In this document: piece by piece, positions 1 to 8,074 of the stretch | How positions within the stretch are numbered: the first letter of the stretch is position 1 | Layout: every line of letters begins with the position of its first letter | DNA from: Pelomonas lactea | GTDB taxonomy: Bacteria; Pseudomonadota; Gammaproteobacteria; Burkholderiales; Burkholderiaceae_C | Direction of reading: 5' to 3' | DNA length: 64,000 bases | NCBI RefSeq assembly: GCF_043555885.1 | Contig: NZ_JBIGHX010000007.1 | Span: 1 to 64,000 of the forward strand | The notes under the pieces: model-generated | What the model was told of the DNA's origin: nothing | Seen by the model: only the letters and a program-made list of their open reading frames with translations | Database searches by the model: none | Position numbers and translations under genes: made by a program

Positions 1-530
1 GCCCCGGCGGGCGACCTACTTTCTTGTGCGGACAAGAAAGTAGGCAAAGAAACCGCCCCTGCAAAACCGGCCCTGCGGGCTGCCTTGCGATGCTCGGAAC
101 CCAGGGCCGCGGCGAACTCGCGCCGCTGCGCTCTGCTCAAACAGGCGCCGCGAGTCAGTTCTTGAAGTGCGCTTCGCGCACGCCCTGGGTTCCTGCGCTT
201 CTCAGCGGTTTTGAAGGGGAACCCCGAAACAGCCAACCCCAACAGCCAAAAGCCAAACCCGCCAGCCGGCTGGCGCCGGCTGTTCGGTATGGCCCCTTGA
301 GCACCGCCGAGCAACACAAGCCCCGAAGCCCGCGAGCGCAGCTCGCCTCGACCACTGACTCACGACGACTGTCCGAGCAGAGCGTAGCGGCGCGAGTTCG
401 GCGTGGGGCTTCGGGGCTTGTGTTGCTCGGGCACCCGAGCGAAGCGAGGGCGGTGCGGTCGGGGCGAGCTTTTTGCCTACTTTTTGGCGGCCCAAAAAGT
501 AGGTCGCCCGCCGGGGCGAAATCCCGGCAC
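1..530. repeat. Palindromic intergenic repeat element, copy A
   Basis: This gene-free stretch is a structured repeat. Near its left end is a perfect 13-base stem with a 4-base loop (15-44). Near its right end is a perfect 12-base stem with a 4-base loop (476-503). Outside both stems lies the same 14-base GC block, GCCCCGGCGGGCGA at 1-14 and its complement at 504-517. The interior also mirrors itself: 114-138 matches the reverse complement of 375-399 at 24 of 25 positions. The whole element reappears in inverted orientation at about 7497-8065. Long ORFs cross it on both strands but look like shadows of the repeat. The left edge may continue before base 1. Confidence 0.8.
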
Positions 531-583
531 CACACGCTGCGGAACACCAGCGCCCCGAGACAAGCGCACCACGCGCCCGAGAA

Positions 584-2248
584 ATGATCACGAAGAACCT
601 CCACCCCGCCGCCAAAGAGCCCACCTGGATCAACTACTGGGGCTGGGGCTCGGGCGACGTGCTCGGCGCCGGCGCCCAGGCCGTCATCACCGGCTGGCTG
701 TTCTATTTCTTCACCACCTTCTGCGGCCTCAGCGCCGTCGAAGCAGGCCTGATCCTCGGTCTGCCGAGGCTGCTCGAAGCCATCACCTGCCCGCTGATCG
801 GCTACGTGTCCGACAACCTGCGCCACACCTGGGTGGGCCGCAAGATCGGCCGGCGCAAGGTCTTCCTGCTCATCACCATCCCGCTGCTGCCCAGCTTCGC
901 GCTGATCTTCCGCACCGGGCACACGTTCACCTACTACCTGCTCGCGTTCATCTTCTTCGAGCTGCTGTACACGATGTTTCTCATCCCCTGGGAAACGCTG
1001 GCGGCCGAGATGACCAAGGACTATCGCGCCAAGGCCAAGTTCGCCGGCGCGCGCATGATCATTGCGCAGGGCTCGGCCATCCTGGCCTCCTACCTGCCCA
1101 CGCTGCTGATCAACCAGTTCGGCGGCAAGGACTCGCCCGACACCTTCTTCTGGATGGCGGCCATCTTCGGCGTCGCGTTCTCGCTGGTCGTCACCATCGT
1201 CGTGCTGACGAGCTGGGAGCGCCCCTACGGCACGCGCGAGCAGGCCGTCCTGTCGCAGACCTACGGCGGCGTCACGCTGAAGGCCGCGCTGCTGATCCCG
1301 GTGAAGATGTTCCGCGACCTGTTCTCGACGCTGAAGATCCGCGCCTTCCGCCAGCACCTGTCCATCTACCTCGGCGGCTACCTGTCGCAGGACATCTTCA
1401 ACAGCGCCTTCGCCTTCTTCGTGGCCACCGTGCTGATGGGGGCCACGCTGGCCATCTCGCAGCTGATGACGGTCATGTACGTGGCCCAGCTGGTGTCCGT
1501 CATGGTGGCCATCCAGATCGTCATCCGCACCGGTCCCGTGCTGGCCTACCGGCTGGCGGCCTCGATGTTCGGCGCGGCACTGATGCTGTACCTGGTGTTC
1601 TACCTGGCACGCCCCGAGGGCTTCGCCGACAGCTTCAAGGCACTGGGCACCAACCTGTTCGGGGCGCTCAACCCCACGCAGCCCGGCTTCTCGGCCAGCC
1701 TCGTGTTCTGGCTGTTCGTGCCCATCATCCTCGCGGGCCTGGGCCGCGGCACGCTGAACTTCGTGCCCTGGTCGGTCTACAACTACCTGCCGGACGTCGA
1801 CGAGGCCGTCACCGGCCAGCGCCGCGAGGGCATCTTTGCCGGCGTCATGACGCTGGTGCGCAAGCTCGCGCAGAGCGGCGCCATCATGGCCAGCGGCTGG
1901 ATCATCGACCTGGGCGGCTACATCCGCACCAAGCCGGGCGAGGTCGTCGTGCAGAGCCCCGAGGCCATCCAGACCGTCACCGCGCTGATGGTGGGCGGAC
2001 CGCTGCTGATGCTGGTGCTGGGCGCGCTCGCGTCGTGGAGCTTCCGCCTCAACGCCGGCACGCATGCCGTGCTGGTGCACGAGGTGGAACGCCTGCGCAA
2101 CGGCGCGACCGAGGCCGAGAGCGACGAGAACCGCCGGATCGTCGAGGACCTGACCGGCTGGCGCTACGACCAGCTGTGGGGCCGCGGCAGCGGCCACGCG
2201 GCCGACTCGACGCTGCACCTGCCGCAGAACAACCCTGCACGCTCCTGA
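584..2248 (+). CDS. MFS sugar:cation symporter, GPH family
   Basis: This 554-residue inner-membrane protein of about 12 hydrophobic segments resembles the glycoside-pentoside-hexuronide:cation symporters. The loop after the second and third segments carries GYVSDN (about residues 73-78) and GRRK, as usual for this family and related MFS proteins. Residues after about 490 form a polar cytoplasmic tail. The start follows the repeat element directly, and no strong ribosome-binding site is visible. It is first in a run with a rhamnogalacturonan acetylesterase (13-base gap), so it probably imports pectin-derived mono- or disaccharides such as rhamnose or unsaturated galacturonosyl-rhamnose. The substrate is inferred from context only. 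Confidence 0.85.
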   Translation: MITKNLHPAAKEPTWINYWGWGSGDVLGAGAQAVITGWLFYFFTTFCGLSAVEAGLILGLPRLLEAITCPLIGYVSDNLRHTWVGRKIGRRKVFLLITIPLLPSFALIFRTGHTFTYYLLAFIFFELLYTMFLIPWETLAAEMTKDYRAKAKFAGARMIIAQGSAILASYLPTLLINQFGGKDSPDTFFWMAAIFGVAFSLVVTIVVLTSWERPYGTREQAVLSQTYGGVTLKAALLIPVKMFRDLFSTLKIRAFRQHLSIYLGGYLSQDIFNSAFAFFVATVLMGATLAISQLMTVMYVAQLVSVMVAIQIVIRTGPVLAYRLAASMFGAALMLYLVFYLARPEGFADSFKALGTNLFGALNPTQPGFSASLVFWLFVPIILAGLGRGTLNFVPWSVYNYLPDVDEAVTGQRREGIFAGVMTLVRKLAQSGAIMASGWIIDLGGYIRTKPGEVVVQSPEAIQTVTALMVGGPLLMLVLGALASWSFRLNAGTHAVLVHEVERLRNGATEAESDENRRIVEDLTGWRYDQLWGRGSGHAADSTLHLPQNNPARS

Positions 2249-2261
2249 GCCGACGACCACC

Positions 2262-3515
2262 ATGAAGCTCCTGCTCCTCGCCGCCAGCCTGCTGGCCACG
2301 CCCGCCTGGGCGGCCGACACGCTGCGCTTCAACTTCGACGGCCAGCCGGCGCCGGGTGACGTGGCCGTGCAGGCCGACACCGCCTACAGCCGCGAGCGCG
2401 GCCACGGCTTCGAGGCCAGCGATGCGCGCAACGCGGCCGGCCTGCCCTACTTCTTCTCGGTGGACCTGCCCGAAGGCAACTACCGCGTCACCGCCACGCT
2501 GGGCGCCGCCGCCGCCAGCGACACGACGATCAAGGCCGAGCTTCGCCGCCTGCAGCTGGACAGCATCAAGCTGCCCGCCGGCGCCAGCGAGACGCGCACC
2601 TTCATCGTCAACGTGCGCACCGCCAACATCGCCGCAGCGCCCGGCGTGGAGGCGGGTCGCGTGAAGCTGAAGGAGCGCGAGATCGCCAGCGAGGCCTGGG
2701 CCTGGGACCGCCGTCTGACGCTGGAACTCAACGGTGCCCAACCGGCGCTGCGCCGCCTGGCCATCGAGCCCATCTCCGTGCCCACGGTCTACCTGCTGGG
2801 CGACTCCACGGTGGCCGACCAATCCGGCGAGCCCTACGCCAGCTGGGGCCAGATGCTCACCAGCCTGTTCAAGCCGACGGTGGCCGTGTCCAACCACGCC
2901 GAGTCGGGCGAGACCTTCCGCGACTCGCTGGCGCGCCGGCGCATCGACAAGATCCTGTCCACGCTGCAGCCCGGCGACACGGTGCTGCTGCAGTTCGGCC
3001 ACAACGACCAGAAGCAGCAGAAGGACGGCAGCGGCAACGCCGAGACCTACAAGGCCGAGCTGCGCACGCACGCCGAACGCATCCTGGCGCGCGGCGGCGT
3101 GCCGGTCGTCGTGTCGTCGATGGAGCGGCGCAACTTCGATGCGGCCACGGGCAAGCTCAAGCCCAGCCTGACCGAGTACGCCAGCGCGGCCCGCTCGGTG
3201 GCACAGGACATGAAGCTGGCCTTCATCGACCTCAACGCGATGAGCATCCAGTTCTACGAAGCGCTGGGGCCGGAGCGCTCGCAGCTGGCCCACCCGATGA
3301 ACAACGGCAAGCTCGACAACACCCACCACAACAACTACGGCGCCATGCAGTTGGCGCGTTTGGTGGCGCTGGGCCTGCGGGAAGCCCGGGTGCCGGTGGC
3401 GGCGCAGCTGCGGGATGATCTGGGTGCCATCTCGGCGGCACAGCCGCCTGCGCCGGAGCAGTTCCGCGTCGCGGTCAGCCCCGGCTTCACCCAACTCCGA
3501 CCACTCGGCGACTGA
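2262..3515 (+). CDS. Rhamnogalacturonan acetylesterase, SGNH/GDSL hydrolase (CE12-like)
   Basis: This secreted 417-residue esterase is predicted to remove acetyl groups from galacturonate in the rhamnogalacturonan backbone. A signal peptide occupies residues 1-17 (ending PAWA). A beta-rich domain of about 20-165 follows, then an SGNH hydrolase domain. The catalytic blocks are intact: GDSTVAD with Ser182, GHND at 246-249, and DNTH with Asp352 and His355. The extra N-terminal beta domain is seen in many bacterial members. Its stop shares one base with the next gene's start. Together with the PL4 lyase downstream it would prepare acetylated pectin for cleavage. Confidence 0.88.
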   Translation: MKLLLLAASLLATPAWAADTLRFNFDGQPAPGDVAVQADTAYSRERGHGFEASDARNAAGLPYFFSVDLPEGNYRVTATLGAAAASDTTIKAELRRLQLDSIKLPAGASETRTFIVNVRTANIAAAPGVEAGRVKLKEREIASEAWAWDRRLTLELNGAQPALRRLAIEPISVPTVYLLGDSTVADQSGEPYASWGQMLTSLFKPTVAVSNHAESGETFRDSLARRRIDKILSTLQPGDTVLLQFGHNDQKQQKDGSGNAETYKAELRTHAERILARGGVPVVVSSMERRNFDAATGKLKPSLTEYASAARSVAQDMKLAFIDLNAMSIQFYEALGPERSQLAHPMNNGKLDNTHHNNYGAMQLARLVALGLREARVPVAAQLRDDLGAISAAQPPAPEQFRVAVSPGFTQLRPLGD

Positions 3516-4756
3516 TGAAGTCTCACCTGCTTGCCTTGGCGCTGGCCTGCGCCACGCTCACCCACGCGCCTGTCACCGTCGCCGCGCCGCGCGCGGAGGC
3601 CCTCACCGCGCAGGGCTTCTCGCCCGCGCGGCTGAAGCGCCTGGACGCCGCCATCGACGAGCAGATCGCCGCGAAGCAGCTCGCCGGTGGCGTGATGGCC
3701 GTGCTGCGCGACGGCCAGCCCGTCGTCTTCAAGGCCTACGGCCTGCGGGACGTCGAGAACGCGCAGCCGATGCGCACGGACACCATCTTCCGCATCGCGT
3801 CCATGACCAAGGCGTTGACGACGGTGGCGGCCATGATCCTGTACGAGGAAGGCCGCTTCCTGCTGAAGGACCCGGTGGCGCGCTACCTGCCGGCGTTCGA
3901 CAACGCGCAGGTGGCGCTGCCGGGCGGCGGCACCGAGAAGGCCCGCCGCCCGCTGACCATCCACGACCTGCTGACCCACACCGCCGGCATGAGCTACGGC
4001 CCGGGCCCCGCCAAGGCGGCCTACGACGCCGCAGGCATGAAGGACTGGTACCTCGTCGGCAACGACGAGACCCTGGCGCAGTGGACCGACCGCTTCGCCG
4101 CGCTGCCGCTGCAGAGCCAGCCGGGCGAGCAGTTCATCTACGGCTACGCGACCGACGTGCTGGGCCGGCTCGTGGAGGTCGTCTCCGGCCAGCCGCTGGA
4201 CCAGTTCATCAAGCAGCGCATCACCGACCCGCTGCGCATGCCTGACACCGGCTTCGCCGTGCCGCCCGAGAAGGTGGCGCGGCTGGCCAATGTCTACGGC
4301 CTGGAGGGCGGCCAGCTCAAGCTGTTCGAGACGCCGGCGAAGAGCGACTTCGTCAACGGCCCGCGCAAGCTGCTGTCCGGCGGCGCCGGCATGGTGAGCA
4401 CGGCGGGCGACTACACGCGCTTCCTGCAGATGCTGCTGAACAAGGGGCAGCTGGACGGCCAGCGCATCCTCGCGCCCAAGACCGTCGAGCTGATGACGGC
4501 CGACCATCTCGCCGACAAGTCGCGCGGCGACGCCGACGGCTTCGGCCTGGGCTTCTGGGTCAACGTGAAGGCGGGCGGCTTCAAGGAGCTGGGCAGCGAG
4601 GGCGCGTTCGGCTGGGGCAGCGCCTACTTCCCGCAGTACACGGTGGACCCGAAGGAGCGCCTCGTCATCCTGCTGATGACGCAGCTGCGCCCGGCCGGCA
4701 ACTCGACACTGAACCTGCGCGTGCGCAGCCTGACCTACCAGGCGCTCATCAAATAG
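3515..4756 (+). CDS. Serine hydrolase of the class C beta-lactamase/esterase fold
   Basis: This exported 413-residue protein has a signal peptide of about 23 residues and the penicillin-binding-protein-like fold. The SxxK motif is SMTK (Ser96, Lys99), and the tyrosine motif position reads YGY (209-211) where true AmpC enzymes have YxN. The family includes EstB-type esterases, D-aminopeptidases and transpeptidase-like proteins as well as lactamases. It overlaps the acetylesterase gene by one base and sits in a pectin cluster, so de-esterification of a plant glycan is more likely than antibiotic resistance. The substrate is unknown. Confidence 0.82.
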   Translation: MKSHLLALALACATLTHAPVTVAAPRAEALTAQGFSPARLKRLDAAIDEQIAAKQLAGGVMAVLRDGQPVVFKAYGLRDVENAQPMRTDTIFRIASMTKALTTVAAMILYEEGRFLLKDPVARYLPAFDNAQVALPGGGTEKARRPLTIHDLLTHTAGMSYGPGPAKAAYDAAGMKDWYLVGNDETLAQWTDRFAALPLQSQPGEQFIYGYATDVLGRLVEVVSGQPLDQFIKQRITDPLRMPDTGFAVPPEKVARLANVYGLEGGQLKLFETPAKSDFVNGPRKLLSGGAGMVSTAGDYTRFLQMLLNKGQLDGQRILAPKTVELMTADHLADKSRGDADGFGLGFWVNVKAGGFKELGSEGAFGWGSAYFPQYTVDPKERLVILLMTQLRPAGNSTLNLRVRSLTYQALIK

Positions 4757-4960
4757 GCCGAGCGCGCCGCGCGAGGTTCCTTTCGGCCATCGCAAGCACG
4801 GTGTTGCCGCGCTGGCGGGGACGCGCCGTTGACGCGCGAGCAGCACCCGCCAAACGCTCACCCGGTTGAGTACACGTGAAGACAAGCCCTGCCTAGAGTC
4901 CGCTCCGGTCCGCGGCAACGCCCGCCGGCCGTGAAAAACGACACGACACCAGGAGACTTC
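4757..4960. other. Intergenic region upstream of the PL4 lyase
   Basis: About 200 bases separate the serine hydrolase from the lyase. The gap is long enough to hold a separate promoter for the lyase and PEP-CTERM pair. A TTGAGT at about 4866 and a TAGAGT 22 bases further on are present, but the spacing is too long for a convincing sigma-70 promoter. No clear terminator or repeat was seen. Confidence 0.35.
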
Positions 4961-6793
4961 ATGAACCCGACAAGCTCGCGCCCGCACTGGGCGCGCGGGC
5001 TGGCCGCCGGTGTGCTCGCTGCGGCGATCTCACCCGCGGCACTGGCCGCCTTCAGCATCACCACCGTCCACGACAACAACAATGCAGCCCGGCCGCAGTA
5101 CGTCATCGACACCGATGCCGGCCTCGTGTTCAAGGTGCGTGCGTGGGACAACGGTGCCAGCACCACGTCCGCCGGCGACCTCTCCAGCATGGTCTACAAC
5201 GGCGTGGAATACGCCGATCCGGCCCGCGGCACGCAGCTGAACTCCGGCGCCGACTGGCTCTACAACGGCGTGGGCGCCGTGGCCGTGAAGGCCGAGCTGG
5301 TGAACGCCAACGGCAGCGTCGTGCCGGCCGCGACGACCAACGGCGGCGTGGTCACCGGCGACGCCTACATCCGCGTCACGCTGACCGTGAACAGCCTCAA
5401 AGGCGGTGTGCTGACGCACTACTACCTCGTGAAGAAAGGCGAGTCCAACATCCACATGGGCACGCACTTCACCGAGCAGCCCGACGTGCACGGCCTGGTG
5501 CGCTTCATCGCGCGCATCCCCATCGCCAAGCTGCCCAATGGCGGCCCGGCCCACGCGGCCGGCGGCCTGGTCACCTACGGCGGCGACAGCTACTGGGCCG
5601 AAGACCTGCGCGGCACCAATGCCGCCATCGAGGCCAGCGACGTGTTCGGCTTCCCGACCACCGATGCGCGCTACGGCCAGTCGCGCTCCAAGCACTACGC
5701 CAACCGCCGCCTGAAGGACTGGCAGTTCCTTGGCGGCACCGGCCCCGGCGTTGGCATCTGGTTCTGGCGCGACAACAACGAGGGCGGCTCCAGCGGCCCC
5801 TTCTACCGCAGCCTGCTGCAACAGATCACCAGCACGCACAACGAGCTGACCTACATGGTCAATTACGGCGAGGCGCAGATCGAGCCCTTCCGCCTGAACG
5901 TGCTGAACACGTACACGATGATCTTCAACGACGGCAGCGCGCCGACGGCGCGGCCGGACACCAGTTGGTACGCCAACCTGGGCCTGGTGGGTTACGTGCC
6001 GCCGCTGGGCCGTGGCGGCGTGACCGTCGCGGGCCTGAGCGGCCGCGTGGCTGGCGTGCCCTACACGGTGGGCTTCGCCAACGCACAGGCGCAGTACTGG
6101 GTGGACGCCGACCCGGTGGACGGCCACTTCACGGCCGACGGCATGCTGCCCGGCACGTACACGATGACGGTCTACAAGGGCGAGCTCGCCGTGCAGACCG
6201 TGCCCGTGACGGTGACGGCCAACACCAGCTACGCGCTGAACACCGTGGCCATCACGGCCGACCCCGAGGCGACGCCCGCGCTGTGGCGCATTGGCCGCTG
6301 GGACGGCACGCCGCAGGAGTTCATCAACGGCGACAAGCTGACCTTCATGCACCCGAGCGACGTGCGCATGTCGCCCTGGACGGTTGCCCCCTTCGTCATC
6401 GGCCAGTCTCAAGCCGCGACGCAGTGGCCGGCCTACCAGTGGAAGGACGTGAACAACGGCCTGCAGGTGCGCTTCACGCTCAGGCGCGGGCAGAACACGG
6501 CGCCGCTACGGCTGCGCATCGGCATCACGGCCGACTACAACAGCGCCCGCCCGCAGGTCAGCGTCAACAGCTGGAGCTCGGCCATCCCCAGCGCGCCGCC
6601 CAAGGTCTCGCGCAACGTGACGGTGGGCACATATCGCGGCTTCAACCGCACCTACACGTTCGACATCCCGGCCGCGCAGCTGGTTGTCGGCACCAACGTG
6701 CTGACCATCAACACCGTCAGCGGCACGGCCGGCGCGGGCTTCCTGAGCCCGGCGCTGTCGTTCGACGCCATCGACCTCGTTTCAGCAAACTGA
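4961..6793 (+). CDS. Rhamnogalacturonan lyase, polysaccharide lyase family 4
   Basis: This secreted endo-lyase of 610 residues is predicted to cut the Rha-GalA backbone of rhamnogalacturonan I by beta-elimination. The frame is open from a GTG at 4931, but the ATG at 4961 has AGGAGA just upstream and opens directly into a signal peptide. The family layout is visible: an N-terminal catalytic beta-sandwich (about 28-350, with GESNIHMGTHF near 160-172), a short fibronectin-like domain (about 355-430), and a C-terminal carbohydrate-binding-like domain beginning LWRIGRWDGTPQEF near 441. The last domain's opening is characteristic of PL4. Eleven bases separate it from the PEP-CTERM gene. Confidence 0.9.
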   Translation: MNPTSSRPHWARGLAAGVLAAAISPAALAAFSITTVHDNNNAARPQYVIDTDAGLVFKVRAWDNGASTTSAGDLSSMVYNGVEYADPARGTQLNSGADWLYNGVGAVAVKAELVNANGSVVPAATTNGGVVTGDAYIRVTLTVNSLKGGVLTHYYLVKKGESNIHMGTHFTEQPDVHGLVRFIARIPIAKLPNGGPAHAAGGLVTYGGDSYWAEDLRGTNAAIEASDVFGFPTTDARYGQSRSKHYANRRLKDWQFLGGTGPGVGIWFWRDNNEGGSSGPFYRSLLQQITSTHNELTYMVNYGEAQIEPFRLNVLNTYTMIFNDGSAPTARPDTSWYANLGLVGYVPPLGRGGVTVAGLSGRVAGVPYTVGFANAQAQYWVDADPVDGHFTADGMLPGTYTMTVYKGELAVQTVPVTVTANTSYALNTVAITADPEATPALWRIGRWDGTPQEFINGDKLTFMHPSDVRMSPWTVAPFVIGQSQAATQWPAYQWKDVNNGLQVRFTLRRGQNTAPLRLRIGITADYNSARPQVSVNSWSSAIPSAPPKVSRNVTVGTYRGFNRTYTFDIPAAQLVVGTNVLTINTVSGTAGAGFLSPALSFDAIDLVSAN

Positions 6794-6804
6794 AAGAACA
6801 AGTC

Positions 6805-7467
6805 ATGAACAACCAGAAGTTCATTCCCCTGCTGGCAACGCTGATCGCCGCACCCGCGATGGCCGCCGTCGTGCAGACCACCGGCGCCGGCAGCGCCACG
6901 CCCGGCACCGCGCACCTGAGCTATGCGGCCGACTTCGAGGCCAACACGACGCTGGCCAGCCCCTGGGTCGAAGGCGGCCTGCTGTTCACGCACACGGGCC
7001 TGGCCAACGACAACGCCGGCTGCGGCTACGCCGGGGTGGAGTGCGTGGCCCCGGGCCAGCCCTACAGCGAGGCCTTCTCGGGCAACTACTTCGCCACGGC
7101 AGGCACCAACGCCTACCTGGCCATCCGCAGCCTCGGCGCCCGGCTGCACGGCATCGAGTTCGCGGTGGACTCGGGCTATCCGGCCATCCACCTGCTGTGG
7201 CAGACCTGGCTGGACGGCGTACTGACCGGCAGCGGCAAGGTATCGCTGGGCGCGGCGGGCATCGGCGATGTACTGGGGCTGAGCGACGCCGCGGGCTTCA
7301 GCGAGGTGCGCGTCTACGCGTTCGACAGCGCCAGCGACAACAGCGGCTACAGCGCGCCGGCCATCGACAGCGTGAGGGCGTTCACGATTGCCGAGCCAGG
7401 GTCGTTGGCGTTGGCCGCGTTGGCTGGTGTGGGGGTGGCGGGGGTGCGCCGGCGTCGGCACCGATGA
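6805..7467 (+). CDS. PEP-CTERM sorting domain-containing exported protein
   Basis: This 220-residue protein starts with a signal peptide (about 1-20, ending PAMA). It ends with a PEP-CTERM tail: EPGS, a hydrophobic stretch of alanine, leucine and valine, then RRRRHR. Exosortase systems process such tails and send the protein to the envelope or extracellular matrix. The body (about 21-190) is a beta-rich domain I cannot assign, with one cysteine pair near residues 73 and 80. The ATG lies 11 bases after the PL4 stop, so the two are probably co-transcribed. A role in holding pectin or the lyase at the cell surface is speculation. Confidence 0.8.
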   Translation: MNNQKFIPLLATLIAAPAMAAVVQTTGAGSATPGTAHLSYAADFEANTTLASPWVEGGLLFTHTGLANDNAGCGYAGVECVAPGQPYSEAFSGNYFATAGTNAYLAIRSLGARLHGIEFAVDSGYPAIHLLWQTWLDGVLTGSGKVSLGAAGIGDVLGLSDAAGFSEVRVYAFDSASDNSGYSAPAIDSVRAFTIAEPGSLALAALAGVGVAGVRRRRHR

Positions 7468-7496
7468 CGACCTGGCGCTGCACGCCGAGTGCGGTG

Positions 7497-8065
7497 CCGG
7501 GAATTCGCCCCGGCGGGCGACCTACTTTCTGGACCGCCAGAAAGTAGGCAAAGCGCTCCACCCGACCGCACCGCCCGCCGCTTCGCTGCGGGTTCCCTGC
7601 GCTGCTCAGGCCTTGAGGGGCCGCGCAAAACTCGCGCCGCTACGCTCTGCTCAAACAGTTGCGCGGAGTCAGTTGTCGAAGCGCTCTTCGCGCTCGCCCT
7701 CAAGTCCTTGCGCTGCTCGGCGGTGCTAAAGGGGGCATACCGAACAGCCGCATCAGACGGTTTGCGGGCTTGGCTGTTGGGCTGTTGGGCTGTTGGGCTG
7801 TTGGGCTGTTGGGGTTCGGCTGTTCCATCACTCCCCTTCTAAACCGCCGAGAAGCGCAGAAGCCCAGGGCGCGTGCGCAGCACGCTTCAACATCCGACTC
7901 CGCACGGCTGTCTGAGCGCAGCGTAGCGGAGCGAGTTCCGGGCGGGCCCTGGGTTTCGAGCATCGCAGGGGAGCCCGCAGGGCCGGTTTTGCAGGGGCGA
8001 CTTTTTGCCTTCTTTTTGGTCGCTCAAAAAGAAGGTCGCCCGCCGGGGCGGCGTCCCGGCATGGG
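7497..8065. repeat. Palindromic intergenic repeat element, copy B (inverted relative to copy A)
   Basis: This fills the gap between the PEP-CTERM gene and rhaK. Its left end carries a perfect 12-base stem with a 4-base loop (7521-7548) and its right end an 11-base stem with a 6-base loop (8008-8035). The same GC-rich 14-base block as in copy A lies outside each stem. Read in reverse complement, the right half follows the left half of copy A closely for about 240 bases. The left half follows the complement of copy A's right end. Five exact copies of the octamer GCTGTTGG (7773-7812) mark the centre. No credible gene lies inside, although ORFs run through on both strands. Confidence 0.8.
7773..7812. 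repeat. Tandem octamer repeat, five exact copies
   Basis: GCTGTTGG is repeated five times head to tail with no interruption, at the centre of the inverted-repeat element. Copy A has only scattered related units (AACAGCC) at the matching place, so the array has expanded or contracted between copies. Slippage during replication would change the copy number. Confidence 0.95.
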
Positions 8066-8074
8066 CCTCTCGCG

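Noticed and set aside
15..44. Terminal hairpins of the repeat element as transcription terminators
   Set aside because: The stems are strong, but no T tract follows on either strand and they occur in mirrored pairs, so repeat-end structure is the better reading.
24..587. Open frames inside the repeat element, giving peptides with stretches like RRATYFL and QKVGK
   Set aside because: The same peptides come from every copy of the hairpin ends on either strand. They reflect the repeat, not protein selection.
155..2380. A 741-codon open frame on the minus strand opposite the transporter gene
   Set aside because: It covers the transporter and the repeat element, is extremely rich in Arg, Gly, His and Gln, and has no domain. 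It is a frame shadow of GC-rich coding sequence.
3515..4756. Acquired antibiotic-resistance beta-lactamase
   Set aside because: The tyrosine motif differs from AmpC and the gene lies within a carbohydrate operon with no mobile-element signature of a resistance cassette.
7773..7812. CRISPR-like array
   Set aside because: The unit is only eight bases and there are no spacers, and no cas gene is in the window.
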